Notes: generated by a model from the sequence alone, not told the origin. Counted from the stretch's first letter, positions 33,901 through 43,260 are shown. The stretch: DNA of 64,000 bases from Cellulomonas sp. WB94 (GCF_003115775.1 NZ_QEES01000002.1:992001-1056000), one strand, 5' to 3'. Numbers and translations: made by a program.

Positions 33901-34440
33901 ATGACCACCGCACCGTCAACAGTCCGCAAGCGCATCGCCGGCGTCGCCCTCATCGGCGCCATCGCCGGAGCGGGGGTGATCGCAGCCTCGGTCGCGGCCA
34001 ACGCGACCGACGCCACGCCCGCGCCGGCCACCTCGACCTCGACCTCGTCGGGCACGGCGGACTCCGACGCCGGCACGGCCGACTCCGGCGCGGGCACGCC
34101 CGCACCGAGCGGCACCGTCGACGAGAGCAAGAGCGTCCGGTCCGACGAGCACCTGCTCACCGGCACCGACGCGGACAGCGCCACCGCGGCGGCCCTGGCC
34201 GCGTACCCCGGCGCGACCATCCAGCGCGTCGAGACCGACAGCGACGGCGTCTACGAGGCCCACCTCGTCACGGCAGCCGGAGAGCGCCTGATCGTCCAGA
34301 TGGACGCCTCGTTCACCGTGACCGGAACCCAGACGGGTGGCCCCGGCGGCGGGGCGGCCGGCAGCGACAAGCACGGCGCGTCCGACGGAGCCCGCGGCAC
34401 CGCCCCCACCGACGCGCAGTCCGCCACTACGACCAGCTGA
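33901..34440 (+). CDS. Secreted PepSY-like protein
   Basis: A 179-aa exported protein: basic N-terminus TVRKRIAGVALIGAIAG, a signal segment ending in VAANA, then a Thr/Ser/Ala-rich low-complexity linker. The folded part, SATAAALAAYPGATIQRVE followed by YEAHLVTAAGERLIVQMD, matches the PepSY fold. The C-terminus is again low-complexity. AGGAGA lies before the ATG. PepSY proteins are thought to modulate peptidases; no partner is adjacent. It ends at a strong terminator. Confidence 0.75.
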   Translation: MTTAPSTVRKRIAGVALIGAIAGAGVIAASVAANATDATPAPATSTSTSSGTADSDAGTADSGAGTPAPSGTVDESKSVRSDEHLLTGTDADSATAAALAAYPGATIQRVETDSDGVYEAHLVTAAGERLIVQMDASFTVTGTQTGGPGGGAAGSDKHGASDGARGTAPTDAQSATTTS

Positions 34441-34458
34441 CCCACCGGCCCTCGGACT

Positions 34459-34503
34459 CGCACCGGATGCCCGCAACGACCACCGACGCGGGCATCCGGT
34501 GCG
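34459..34503. terminator. Bidirectional terminator
   Basis: A perfect 16-bp stem CGCACCGGATGCCCGC / GCGGGCATCCGGTGCG closes a 13-base loop between the converging PepSY gene and the gene at 34572. Confidence 0.75.
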
Positions 34504-34571
34504 CTCGCGCGCATCGGGCCGCGTGCGGAGGCAGCCGGCCTGTGACGGGGCACCCGGCCGGCCGGCGACGG

Positions 34572-35222
34572 CTATGCGTCGCCGAGCACGCGCGCGAACC
34601 ATCCCCCGGGCGGCACGTCGGGCGGCCCCACGTCGTCCGGCCGGAACTGCCGGTCTGGTTCGCGCGGCCACAGCATCTGGCCGCGGCCGGCCGCGGCGGC
34701 GATGGCCTCCCCCGGGATGACGACACGACCCTCGGGCAGGTGGTGCGTCACCGAGGCCGCGACGACAGTCAGGTCACCGGCCGGCCGTGGCGTGAGCCAG
34801 TAGCTGATCTCGTAGCTGCGGCCGCCACCGCCGCTGCTCTGAGGCTGGAGGCTCGGGCCACCCGACGCGCCCTGGCCCAGGCCGGCGAGCGCGTCGCCCT
34901 GGAACGACGTCGCCGTCGAGCCGTCGGCCAGCTCGACCCCGACAAGCACCTCGCGATCGAACGCAAGACGCTGCGGGCCGATCGGCCCCGGCTCGTCGTC
35001 AAGCCGGTGATGCAGGATGAAGCTCAGCAGCGCGCCGTTGCTGAGCACCTGCAGCGACCTCAGCGTGAAGGCGACGTCGGCGTTGCGGGTCAGCACGGTG
35101 TCCACGGGGAGGGTTCCCGCGAGCTCGTTGTCGGGCGGCATCCGCCGCCGCCACGCGTCCATCGCCGCCTGGGCGGCCTCGTCGTCCCGGCCGTCGCTCG
35201 AACCGAACACCACGGTGTGCAT
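34572..35222 (-). CDS. Uncharacterised 216-aa protein
   Basis: A soluble protein beginning MHTVVFGSSDGRDDEAAQAA, with no signal peptide or membrane segment. A beta-rich centre (TVLTRNADVAFTLRSLQVL, LLSFILHHRLDD) is followed by a Gly/Ser-rich stretch and GRSYEISYWLTPRPAGDLTV. No domain was recognised. GGAAGG precedes the ATG at 35222. It is divergent from the ECF41 sigma factor, 89 bases away. Coding is supported by consistent codon use and the clear start; the function is open. Confidence 0.65.
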   Translation of the reverse strand: MHTVVFGSSDGRDDEAAQAAMDAWRRRMPPDNELAGTLPVDTVLTRNADVAFTLRSLQVLSNGALLSFILHHRLDDEPGPIGPQRLAFDREVLVGVELADGSTATSFQGDALAGLGQGASGGPSLQPQSSGGGGRSYEISYWLTPRPAGDLTVVAASVTHHLPEGRVVIPGEAIAAAAGRGQMLWPREPDRQFRPDDVGPPDVPPGGWFARVLGDA

Positions 35223-35311
35223 GCCTCCGACCCTTCCGTGCCGGCCGATGCCGGTCAAGGACGGTGCCCGCCGGCGCCATGCGCGGTGGTGAGTGATGCC
35301 ACGATGTCCCC

Positions 35312-36205
35312 GTGACGGACGTGGCACTGACGCGGGACGCGCTTGCCGCGTTCGAGCCGCAGCGGCGCCGGCTGTTCGGCATCGCCTACCGCATGCTCGG
35401 CTCGGCGAGCGAGGCCGAGGACATGGTCCAGGAGTCCTGGCTGCGGTCGCAGGGTGCGGACCGTGCGAGCGTGCGCGAGCCCGCGGCGTTCCTGGCGACG
35501 ACCGTCACGCGCCTGTGCCTCAACGCGTTGTCGTCGGCGCGCGCCCGCCGCGAGCTGTACGTCGGTCCCTGGCTCCCCGAACCCGTCTCGACGACCGACG
35601 ACCCGACACTCGGTGCCGAGCGCGCGGAGGCACTCTCGCTCGCCGTGCTGCTGCTCATGGAACGACTCACCCCCGCCGAGCGGGCCGCCTACGTCCTGCG
35701 CGAGGCGTTCGTCTACAGCCACCGCGGCATCGCAGCCGTCCTGGAGACCACCGAGGCGAATGCCCGGCAGCTCGTGAGCCGGGCCCGCGCGCACGTCACC
35801 GCCGAACGTGCTGCGCCGGTCGAGCCCGGGCCCCGCGACAGGCTGCTCGGCGCGTTCCTCACCGCTGCGCAGGGGGGTGACCTCGCGGGGCTCGAGGCGG
35901 TGCTGAGCGGCGACGTCCTCGCGCTCGCGGACGGCGGAGGTCGGGTCACTGCCGCGCGGAAGTCCGTGCACGGACGGGTCCGCACCGCCGGTTTCCTCGT
36001 GGGGGTGCTCGCGAAGTTCGGCCGTGGCGTCGAGGCGGTGCCGATCGAGGTCAACGGCGAGCCCGCCGTGCTCGGCGTGCGGGATGGTTCCCCGGTCGCG
36101 ATCTGGTCCGTGGAGATCGCGCCGGACGGCATCCGGCGGGCGCTCATCGTGCTGAACCCCGACAAGCTCGCGCGGTTCACCGCGGCTGCGCTGTCACATT
36201 CCTGA
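35312..36205 (+). CDS. ECF41-type RNA polymerase sigma factor (SigJ-like)
   Basis: A 297-aa sigma factor. Sigma-2 region: RRRLFGIAYRMLGSASEAED; sigma-4 region: ERAAYVLREAFVYSHRGIAA. Between them lies YVGPWLPEP, a hallmark of ECF41. The C-terminal SnoaL-like domain ends with the family motif NPDKL. ECF41 factors have no anti-sigma factor and are controlled by this fused domain. It starts with GTG at 35312. A TGTCACA promoter element sits at the end of this gene in front of the next, matching the ECF41 target consensus, so it probably drives the downstream oxidoreductase. Confidence 0.9.
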   Translation: MTDVALTRDALAAFEPQRRRLFGIAYRMLGSASEAEDMVQESWLRSQGADRASVREPAAFLATTVTRLCLNALSSARARRELYVGPWLPEPVSTTDDPTLGAERAEALSLAVLLLMERLTPAERAAYVLREAFVYSHRGIAAVLETTEANARQLVSRARAHVTAERAAPVEPGPRDRLLGAFLTAAQGGDLAGLEAVLSGDVLALADGGGRVTAARKSVHGRVRTAGFLVGVLAKFGRGVEAVPIEVNGEPAVLGVRDGSPVAIWSVEIAPDGIRRALIVLNPDKLARFTAAALSHS

Positions 36206-36218
36206 GCCGTGTCCGGTC
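36192..36218 (+). promoter_or_regulatory. Putative ECF41-dependent promoter
   Basis: TGTCACA (36192-36198), 16 bases, then GGTC (36215-36218). The published ECF41 consensus is TGTCACA near -35 and CGTC near -10. It overlaps the end of the sigma gene and lies 28 bases before the oxidoreductase ATG. Confidence 0.6.
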
Positions 36219-36246
36219 AGAGTGCTGACACCCGAGAAAGGACACC

Positions 36247-36996
36247 ATGACCACGATTCTCGTCACCGGCGGAACAGGCAGGCTCGGCCGTGACACCGTT
36301 CCCGTCCTGAGGGCCCGCGGCGCGGACGTCCGCGTGCTGAGCCGTCAGCCGAGCACCGCCCCGGACCGTCGGACGGGAGACCTCGCGACCGGCGCCGGCC
36401 TCAACGCGGCCCTCGCAGGTGTCGACACCGTGGTGCATCTCGCCGCAGGACGCGACCAGCCGGGCGAGACACGCCACCTGGTCGACGCGGCCGCCGGCGC
36501 GGGCGTCGCGCACCTCGTTTTCATCTCGATCATCGGCATCGACGAGATCCCTCTCGCGTACTACCGCGAGAAGCTCGCGGCCGAACGACTCATCACCGCT
36601 GGTGAGGTCGCCTGGACCGTCTTCCGCACGACGCAGTTCCACCAGCTGGTGGCCGGGCTGTTCGCCGCGCAGCGCTGGTCGCCGCTGCTGCTCGCACCCG
36701 CGATCTCGATCCAGCCGATCGACACCCGCGCGGTCGGTGCGCACCTCGCCGACCTGGCCCTCGACCGGCCGCAGGGCCGTGCACCCGAGCTCGGCGGTCC
36801 CGAGGTGCTCGACGGCCGTCGGCTCGCCGAGCTGTACCGCGCGAACCGTGGCGGGCACCGCCCGATCGTCCGTCTGTCGATGCCGGGGCGCACCTTCGCG
36901 GGCTACGCGGCCGGCCATCACCTCGCTCCGGGCTCGCGAGCAGGAGGGCGCACGTTCGAGGCGTTCCTGGCCGACGAGACGGTGGCCGGTCGATGA
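36247..36996 (+). CDS. NmrA/SDR-type NAD(P)-binding oxidoreductase
   Basis: A 249-aa protein: TTILVTGGTGRLGRDTVPVL gives the GxxGxxG dinucleotide motif, followed by VDTVVHLAAGRDQPGETRHL and a short substrate domain. No classical YxxxK active site is evident, as in NmrA-like proteins. GAAAGGA precedes the ATG. ECF41 sigma factors are usually encoded next to carboxymuconolactone decarboxylases, oxidoreductases or epimerases, so this is the expected partner. It overlaps the next gene by four bases. Confidence 0.85.
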   Translation: MTTILVTGGTGRLGRDTVPVLRARGADVRVLSRQPSTAPDRRTGDLATGAGLNAALAGVDTVVHLAAGRDQPGETRHLVDAAAGAGVAHLVFISIIGIDEIPLAYYREKLAAERLITAGEVAWTVFRTTQFHQLVAGLFAAQRWSPLLLAPAISIQPIDTRAVGAHLADLALDRPQGRAPELGGPEVLDGRRLAELYRANRGGHRPIVRLSMPGRTFAGYAAGHHLAPGSRAGGRTFEAFLADETVAGR

Positions 36997-37478
36997 CCCT
37001 GGTCACCTGGCTCGCTCTCGTCGTCCTCGCGTTCGTCGAGCTCGTCGTCGGGCTCTGGAACCAGTGGTTCCCGGACAGCTTCTACCGTGACTTCCCGACG
37101 GTCGCCCTGACACCACCGTTCAGCGAGCACTACGCCCGGGACTTCGGGGGCGCGACAATCGGCATCGCCGTCGTGCTGGTCGCCGCGCTCGTGTCGCCAC
37201 GGCCCGTCCTGGTCGTCACGGCCGGGCTGGCGTCCACGGTCTTCGCCGTCCCGCACCTCGTCTTCCACCTCGAGCACCTCGACGGCGCCTCGTCCGCTCA
37301 GGCGATCGTTCTCACCGCGGCCAACGCGACCGCGGCCGCGCTGGGGATCCTGCTCGTCGCGCTCGGGACGAAGGACGGGCTGCAGCGCACCGGGTCGGGA
37401 CGAACCGCAGGCATCGTCCCAGGCCAGGGGTCGTTTTCAGGTCACGGAACCGGGCCTGACGGACAGCCGCGAAGCTAG
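36993..37478 (+). CDS. Small four-helix membrane protein
   Basis: A 161-aa protein with four hydrophobic segments (LVTWLALVVLAFVELVVGLW; then ATIGIAVVLVAALVS; LVVTAGLASTVFAVPHLVF; AIVLTAANATAAALGILLVA) and a polar C-terminal tail of about 35 residues. A conserved-looking loop PFSEHYARDFGG follows the first segment. Its ATG overlaps the oxidoreductase stop (ATGA), so it belongs to the presumed ECF41 regulon. No named family recognised with confidence. Confidence 0.75.
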   Translation: MTLVTWLALVVLAFVELVVGLWNQWFPDSFYRDFPTVALTPPFSEHYARDFGGATIGIAVVLVAALVSPRPVLVVTAGLASTVFAVPHLVFHLEHLDGASSAQAIVLTAANATAAALGILLVALGTKDGLQRTGSGRTAGIVPGQGSFSGHGTGPDGQPRS

Positions 37479-37488
37479 GGTGGTCCCC

Positions 37489-37947
37489 ATGGGCGATCGA
37501 CCGGTGCACCGTGCAGGGCTCGGCGGCCTGCCGGCACCCCAGACCCCGCAGGGCTATGCCGAGTGGTGTCGCGCCGCGTGCCTCGCGCTCCCGGGAGCGT
37601 TCGTCGACTGGCCCTTCGGCCCCGACAGCGACGTGTTCAAGATCCACGGCAAGATGTTCGCCCTGCTCTGGCACAACCCGCGGGTGAGCGAGCACATGAT
37701 CGTCAACCTCAAGGCCGAGCCCGACGAGGTGCCGTTGCTCATCGCGACGCACGAGGTGGTCGGGCCCGGGTTCCACATGAACAAGCGGCACTGGATCACC
37801 GTCGAGCTGTGCCCGGCCGCCGACCTGGGCTTCGTCGAGGAGCTCATCGAGGACTCCTACGACAACGTGGTAGCGGGCCTGCCCCTGCGGCTGCGGTCCT
37901 CGCTGCGTTCGCTGGGCGCCACTCCATCGACGAGGACGGACCGATGA
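37489..37947 (+). CDS. MmcQ/YjbR-family protein
   Basis: A 152-aa protein with the YjbR fold: CLALPGAFVDWPFGPDSDVFK, then KMFALLWHN and GPGFHMNKRHWITVEL. The ATG at 37489 is preferred over a GTG at 37480. The family is called DNA-binding from its fold, but its role is not established. It overlaps the aminotransferase start by four bases, so the two are coupled. Confidence 0.85.
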   Translation: MGDRPVHRAGLGGLPAPQTPQGYAEWCRAACLALPGAFVDWPFGPDSDVFKIHGKMFALLWHNPRVSEHMIVNLKAEPDEVPLLIATHEVVGPGFHMNKRHWITVELCPAADLGFVEELIEDSYDNVVAGLPLRLRSSLRSLGATPSTRTDR

Positions 37948-39101
37948 CAGGCTTCGACGACATCACGATCGAGGAGCTGCGCGCGACCGGCGGGCTCAAG
38001 TGGAGCGCCTTCCCCGACAAGATCGGCGCGTTCGTCGCCGAGATGGACTTCGGCATCGCGCCGCCGATCACCCGCGCGCTCCACGCAGCGGTCGACGCCG
38101 GAGCGTTCGGCTACCTCCCGGCCGCCGTGGCCCGGAGCATGTCGCTCGCGTACAGCGAGTTCGCCCGCGACCGGTACCGGTGGGACGTCGCGGCCGACGA
38201 CGTCCGACCGCTGGCCGACGTGATCGCCGGGCTCGAGGTCGCGATCCGGCGCTTCTCGGCCCCCGGCTCGGCCGTCATCATCCCGACGCCCGCCTACATG
38301 CCGTTCCTCACCGTGCCGGGCGCACTGGGCCGCGACCTGATCCAGGTCCCGATGGCCTCCGTCGGTGGCCGGTACTCCTACGACCTCGACGCCCTCGACG
38401 CGGCCTTCGCGGCCGGCGGCAACCTGCTCGTCCTGTGCAACCCGCACAATCCCGTCGGCCGGGTGCTGGACCGCGGCGAGCTCGAGGCGATCGCCGAGGT
38501 CGTCGCGCGGCACGGCGGGCGGGTGTTCTCCGACGAGATCCACGCCCCGCTCGTCTTCCCCGGGCACCGGCACACCCCCTACGCCTCGATCTCCGACGTG
38601 ACCGCGGCGCACACCCTGACCGCGGCGTCGGCCTCCAAGGCGTGGAACGTTCCGGGCCTGAAGTGCGCGCAGTTGATCCTGTCGAACGACGAGGACCGCG
38701 AGCTGTGGACGACGATCGGTCCGGCCGCCGAGCACGGCGCCGCCAACCTCGGCGTGATCGGCAACACGGCCGCGTACACGGCCGGCAGCCCGTGGCTGGA
38801 CGACGTCCTGACCTACCTCGACGGCAACCGGCGCGCGCTCGACGACCTCGTCCGCCAGCAGCTCCCCGGCGTGCGGTACGTGCCCCCCGAGGGCACCTAC
38901 CTGGCCTGGCTCGACGTGCGCGACCTAGAGCTGGGCGAACGACCTGCCCAGTTCTTCCTCGAGCGCGCCGGGGTCGCGATGATCGACGGCGGGCTGTGCG
39001 GGGACGCCGGCCAGGGCTTCGTTCGGTACAACTTCGCGACGCCGCGACCGATCATGGAGCGGACGATCGAGGCCATGGCGCGGGCGCTCGCCGCGCGCTG
39101 A
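37944..39101 (+). CDS. PLP aminotransferase of the PatB/MalY type
   Basis: A 385-aa class I/II aminotransferase-fold enzyme. The PLP lysine is Lys232 in SASKAWNVPGLK, and CNPHNPVGRV, FSDEIHAPLVF and FVRYNFATPR complete the cofactor site. Similarity to PatB/MalY suggests cysteine-S-conjugate or cystathionine beta-lyase activity rather than transamination. The upstream in-frame stretch is a shadow of the YjbR-family gene; the start at 37944 is fixed by the ATGA overlap. Confidence 0.9.
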   Translation: MTGFDDITIEELRATGGLKWSAFPDKIGAFVAEMDFGIAPPITRALHAAVDAGAFGYLPAAVARSMSLAYSEFARDRYRWDVAADDVRPLADVIAGLEVAIRRFSAPGSAVIIPTPAYMPFLTVPGALGRDLIQVPMASVGGRYSYDLDALDAAFAAGGNLLVLCNPHNPVGRVLDRGELEAIAEVVARHGGRVFSDEIHAPLVFPGHRHTPYASISDVTAAHTLTAASASKAWNVPGLKCAQLILSNDEDRELWTTIGPAAEHGAANLGVIGNTAAYTAGSPWLDDVLTYLDGNRRALDDLVRQQLPGVRYVPPEGTYLAWLDVRDLELGERPAQFFLERAGVAMIDGGLCGDAGQGFVRYNFATPRPIMERTIEAMARALAAR

Positions 39102-39177
39102 ACCTCGCGGACCCGCCGGGCGGTCAGCAGGCGTGGATGTCGACCGTCCAGCCACGACCGCCGATCAGACGGCGACG

Positions 39178-40341
39178 TCAGATCGCCCGGGCCATGCTCC
39201 GGCGCAGGGTCCACGTGCCGACCACGAGCAGCACCGCGGCCATCGCAGCAAGGACACCGAGCTGCGGCAGGATGTCGACGAGGCCGGCGTCGTGGCGCCG
39301 GATCTTCGCGAACGCGTCGTACGCCCAGGCGTGCGGGGTGATGTGCGCGATGGTCCGCAGGGTCGCCGGGAACAGCTCGAGCGGCAGCATGCACCCGCCC
39401 ATGGCCGCGAGCACGAGGCCGAGGCCGACACCGATGCCACCGGCGGCACCGTCGTTGTCGATGAGCGAGCCGATCAGCATCGCGGCACCGGCGGCGACCG
39501 CGCTGAACGTCGCCAGCACGAGCAGCGAGAGCCACAGGTTGCCCCAGCTGACCCGGAACAGCACCGCGGTGGCCAGCATGATGTAGGCGCCCTGGAACAC
39601 GGCGATCGTGAGCCGTCCGAGCGCCTGGCCCGCGATCGCCTGCCGCGTCGAGACAGGCGCGGCGAGGGTCCGCGCCATGACCCCGAGCCGGCGGGTCTGG
39701 ATGAGCGTCGATGAGCCGGCGAGCGAGGCCAGGAAGACGAACAGCAGCGTCTCGCCCGCCGCGCCGAGGTCGAACATGCCGAGCCCGGAGAACTCCTGCG
39801 CGATCCGGTCGATGTCGACGACCTCGAGGCTCGGTCTCGTCACCGACGCGGAGGCTGCGGCCAGGGCCGCGCCCGCCTCGGGCTCCGCGACCCCGGCGCC
39901 TGCCAGGGCGGTGACCTGACCCTTCGTGGCGAGGAGTCCCCCGACGGCCGTCCGCACCCGCTGGAGGACCGCCGCCGTGCCCTGCTGCGAGCCCGTGACC
40001 GTCTCGAGGACGACGTCGTCCCCGGCGTCGAACGCGGTGGCCGCGTCGGGCGAGATGAAGACCCCGACGTCGGACCGACCGCGCGAGAGGAGCTCCCGGA
40101 CCACGTCCGCGCTGGTCAGGGTGACGGTGACGCCGTCGTCCTTGAGCGCTGCCGTGACCGCGCTGCGCAGCCCGGTGTCGCTGCCGGCGATCGCGACGCG
40201 GCCGTTCCCGCCGCCCCCGCCGAACTGCGAGCCGATGACCAGGACCAGGAGCAGCGGGAAGATGAAGACGAAGAAGATGTTGGACCTGTCGCGCAGGAAC
40301 CGGCGCAGCTCGACCCCGGCGATCGCGAGCGCGGCCCTCAC
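39178..40341 (-). CDS. ABC-2 type export permease (second subunit)
   Basis: A 387-aa permease: one membrane segment near the N-terminus (IFFVFIFPLLLVLVIGSQF), a large external domain of about 150 residues, then five membrane segments with PVSTRQAIAGQALGRL and the conserved LPLELFPATLRTIAHITPHAW. This is the YhbS/YbhR-like layout. Its start overlaps the stop of the partner permease (ATGA). It forms an exporter with the next two genes. Confidence 0.9.
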   Translation of the reverse strand: MRAALAIAGVELRRFLRDRSNIFFVFIFPLLLVLVIGSQFGGGGGNGRVAIAGSDTGLRSAVTAALKDDGVTVTLTSADVVRELLSRGRSDVGVFISPDAATAFDAGDDVVLETVTGSQQGTAAVLQRVRTAVGGLLATKGQVTALAGAGVAEPEAGAALAAASASVTRPSLEVVDIDRIAQEFSGLGMFDLGAAGETLLFVFLASLAGSSTLIQTRRLGVMARTLAAPVSTRQAIAGQALGRLTIAVFQGAYIMLATAVLFRVSWGNLWLSLLVLATFSAVAAGAAMLIGSLIDNDGAAGGIGVGLGLVLAAMGGCMLPLELFPATLRTIAHITPHAWAYDAFAKIRRHDAGLVDILPQLGVLAAMAAVLLVVGTWTLRRSMARAI

Positions 40342-41504
40342 AGCTCACGCCCCCGGCCCGGCACCAGCCGCGAGACCGCCAGGCCGACGACGGCGAAGCC
40401 GAGCATGATCACCACGGGGACCCCGATGTCCATGAGCCCTCCGCCTCCCGACGTGATGCCGAGGCCGCGCGTGAACGCGGCGATCGGGTTGAGGTCGAGG
40501 AGCCGGCCGGCCAGCCCCGTGGCCGTGAGCGGGAAGAACGCCCCGCCGGCGACGCCCAGCACCAGGGCGAGGATCGACTGGGCGACGCTGGCCTGCTCGG
40601 CCGTCCGGGCCACGCGGGCGATGATGAACATCAACGACGTGGCGGCCGCGACCGCGCAGAGCACGAGCGCGGCGACGGCGACCGGCGAGCCGAACGACAC
40701 CTCGAAGAACCTCGCCCCGACCGTGAGCAGGACCGTCGTGGCGACGACTCCCAGGATGTAGCTGACCAGCCCCTTGGCGGCCACGATCAGGCCGGGCCGC
40801 ATCGGCATGGACCGCAGGCGAGCCATCGTGCCCTGCTCGCGCTCGGCGACGAGCCCGAGAACCCCGAAGCCGACGGTGAACAGCAGGAACAGGCCGGCCT
40901 GGCCGGCGACCAACGCTCCGGACGTGCTGAGCTGCTCGGTCGAGGCCTTCCCCTCGGTCAGCGTGACGGTCGGCGTCGCAGCGCCCGCCTGCTGGGCGAG
41001 TGCCCCGAGCTGGTCCGGCGCGACCCCCGACTGCAGCCCGGCGTTGACGACGACCGCGCTCGCGGACAGGTGGTCGAGCACGCCCTGCATGACCGACAAC
41101 GCGATCTGCGTCTCGATGCCCGACCCCTCGCCCTCGGTCACGTCGACGACGGCGGGCCCGCCCCGCTGCACGGCTTCGCCGAACCCGTCCGGCACGACGA
41201 CGGCGAGCTGCGCCTTTCCCGACCGGACCTGCGACCTGGCCTCGTCGGCCGGCACCTCGTCCACGGTGATGGCGAAGGCGTCCACCTGCGCCAGGGCGCT
41301 CACGAGTGTCGCGGCGAGCTGGTCGCCCGCGGGGACGGAGGCGCTGACGGTGATCGGCTCGAGGGCGAGGTCGTCGGTGCTGCCGATCGTCAGGTTGAAC
41401 ACGAACATCAGCGCGAGGGGGACGACGAGGCCGAAGATGACGACGGACCTGTCCCGGACACGCTGCCGTAGGTCCGACGCGGTCATGGTCCACAGCTGGC
41501 GCAT
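40338..41504 (-). CDS. ABC-2 type export permease (first subunit)
   Basis: A 388-aa permease with the same plan as its neighbour: N-terminal membrane segment VVIFGLVVPLALMFVFNLTI, an external domain, then five segments including REQGTMARLRSMPMRPGLIV, the ABC-2 coupling region. It begins 2 bases after the ATPase stop and overlaps the next permease. The pair probably works as a heterodimer exporting a drug or lipid; substrate unknown. Confidence 0.9.
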   Translation of the reverse strand: MRQLWTMTASDLRQRVRDRSVVIFGLVVPLALMFVFNLTIGSTDDLALEPITVSASVPAGDQLAATLVSALAQVDAFAITVDEVPADEARSQVRSGKAQLAVVVPDGFGEAVQRGGPAVVDVTEGEGSGIETQIALSVMQGVLDHLSASAVVVNAGLQSGVAPDQLGALAQQAGAATPTVTLTEGKASTEQLSTSGALVAGQAGLFLLFTVGFGVLGLVAEREQGTMARLRSMPMRPGLIVAAKGLVSYILGVVATTVLLTVGARFFEVSFGSPVAVAALVLCAVAAATSLMFIIARVARTAEQASVAQSILALVLGVAGGAFFPLTATGLAGRLLDLNPIAAFTRGLGITSGGGGLMDIGVPVVIMLGFAVVGLAVSRLVPGRGREL

Positions 41505-41506
41505 GG

Positions 41507-42493
41507 TCAGTCCCGCAGGGCCTTCCCGGTTAGGTGCAGGAACACGGACTCGAGGTCCGGGCGGATGATCTCGACCTCGCTCAGCGTCATCCCGCTGGCC
41601 GTGGCGGTGGTGACGACGCCAGCCACGGCGGTGGGTGCGTCGCGCACGGTCAGGGTGAGCAGTCGGCGGTCGACGACGACCTGCAGGACGGCGTCGAGCC
41701 CGCGCAGCGCCGTCGCCGCAGCCTCGACCTGGCCCTCCCCCGTCAGCCGGACGTAGTCCAGCCCGCCCGTCAGTGTGATGAGCTCATCGCGGGTGCCCTC
41801 GGCCTGGATGCGCCCCGAGTCGATGATCGCGATGCGGTCGCAGAGGCGCTCGGCCTCCTCCATGTAGTGCGTCGTGTACAGGACGGCCATGCCGCCGCCG
41901 GACAGCGCCTCGACGGACTCGAGGATCGCGTTGCGCGACTGCGGGTCGACGCCGACGGTGGGCTCGTCCAGGATCAGCAGCGTGGGCGCGTGGAGCAGGC
42001 CGATGCCGATGTTGAGCCGCCGCTTCATGCCGCCGGAGAACTCCTTGGTGGCGTCCTTGGCGCGGTCGGACAGCGCGATGAGGTCGAGGACCTCGTCGAT
42101 GCGTCGCGTCAGCGGCTTGCCCCGCATGCCCTGGAGCCGGCCGAAGAACGCGAGGTTCTCCCGGGCGCTGAGCTCGGGGTAGATGGCGAGGTCCTGAGGC
42201 ACGAGGCCGATCGCCCGCTTGGCGCCGACCTCGCTCGGTCCCATCGGCCGACCGGCGACCGTGACGGTGCCGCCGTGGGCGGGGATGAGGCCGGCGACGA
42301 TCGAGATCGTCGTGGTCTTGCCGGCACCGTTCGGGCCGAGCAGCCCGTAGGTCTCACCCGGGTCGATGTGGAAGGACACGCCGTCGACGGCGGTCAGGTC
42401 CCCGTAGCGACGGACGAGGTCGCTCGCGACGAGTACGTGGTCCTGCGAAGGAGCTGACAGGGATGCGTTCTCGGCCGCTGCCTCGGTGCTCAC
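41507..42493 (-). CDS. ABC exporter ATP-binding protein
   Basis: A 328-aa ATPase of the drug-exporter (CcmA/DrrA-like) class: Walker A LLGPNGAGKTTT, signature FSGGMKRR, Walker B LLILDEPTVGVD, switch His in TTHYMEEAERL, plus a C-terminal domain of about 90 residues. The GTG at 42493 (VSTEAAAENASL) is preferred; the open frame further upstream is non-coding. It heads the three-gene export operon. Confidence 0.9.
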   Translation of the reverse strand: MSTEAAAENASLSAPSQDHVLVASDLVRRYGDLTAVDGVSFHIDPGETYGLLGPNGAGKTTTISIVAGLIPAHGGTVTVAGRPMGPSEVGAKRAIGLVPQDLAIYPELSARENLAFFGRLQGMRGKPLTRRIDEVLDLIALSDRAKDATKEFSGGMKRRLNIGIGLLHAPTLLILDEPTVGVDPQSRNAILESVEALSGGGMAVLYTTHYMEEAERLCDRIAIIDSGRIQAEGTRDELITLTGGLDYVRLTGEGQVEAAATALRGLDAVLQVVVDRRLLTLTVRDAPTAVAGVVTTATASGMTLSEVEIIRPDLESVFLHLTGKALRD

Positions 42494-42704
42494 GTTCCGA
42501 CCGTCCGTCGTCGACTGATGTCTGGGTGCCGGGCCAGTCTGGCACAGGGCGTGCCCCGATCTCGGAGGCTTTGCACCAGAATCCGCCCGGACCCCAGTGG
42601 GGTCGACGGGCCTCGCGGAGGTCGCCGACGGTGCGACCCGGATCGCCGACCCGGTGCGGGAGCTCGCAGCCCGGCCGTGAGTCCCGTCCGGCCGTGACGT
42701 CCGC

Positions 42705-43178
42705 TCAGACGGCACCCCGCGGCCGGGCGCTGCCGCCGCCGATCGTGGCGTGGCCCGCGTGCGCGACGAGCCGGACCAGCTCCACCACGATCGAGATGGC
42801 CGACCCGACGACGGCGACGACCAGGACGACGCGCGCGACGGTCGCCCAGTCGAACTCGTACGGCGAGAAGTCGAACGGGAACACCTGGAGCGTTCGCAGC
42901 GCCGCGACCAGCCCCGTCGCGGCCACGGCGATCTGGCCGAGCGACCGGAACCAGACGGGGTCGAACACGAGGTAGAGGACGTTCGCGGCGACGCTCACGA
43001 GCAGCGACAGGTTGATCAACGGAAGCACGTCACTCATGCGCTCCGTCAGGAACGGCAGCTCACGCCAGCCCGGGCGCACGTTCGCGAGGTACAGCAGGAC
43101 CGCATTGACAACGGCACCGACGAGATAGCCGAACTTCCGGGCCGGCGCCGGCGCGCGGTCCTGGCGTTGGGATGTCAT
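42705..43178 (-). CDS. Four-helix membrane protein
   Basis: A 157-aa protein with four hydrophobic segments (FGYLVGAVVNAVLLYLANV; VLPLINLSLLVSVAANVLYL; IAVAATGLVAALRTLQVF; VARVVLVVAVVGSAISIVVE). GGGGAGG stands before the ATG at 43178, which is therefore preferred to an in-frame TTG at 43193. The gene stands alone, between the exporter operon and an 11-bp tandem repeat. Function unknown. Confidence 0.8.
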   Translation of the reverse strand: MTSQRQDRAPAPARKFGYLVGAVVNAVLLYLANVRPGWRELPFLTERMSDVLPLINLSLLVSVAANVLYLVFDPVWFRSLGQIAVAATGLVAALRTLQVFPFDFSPYEFDWATVARVVLVVAVVGSAISIVVELVRLVAHAGHATIGGGSARPRGAV

Positions 43179-43260
43179 CGCGCCTCCCCTCAACTACCCA
43201 CGCTCGCAGTCGGTCGAAATGTCCCGGACGTGCCGAAGGTCCCAACCGCACACCGTCGCC

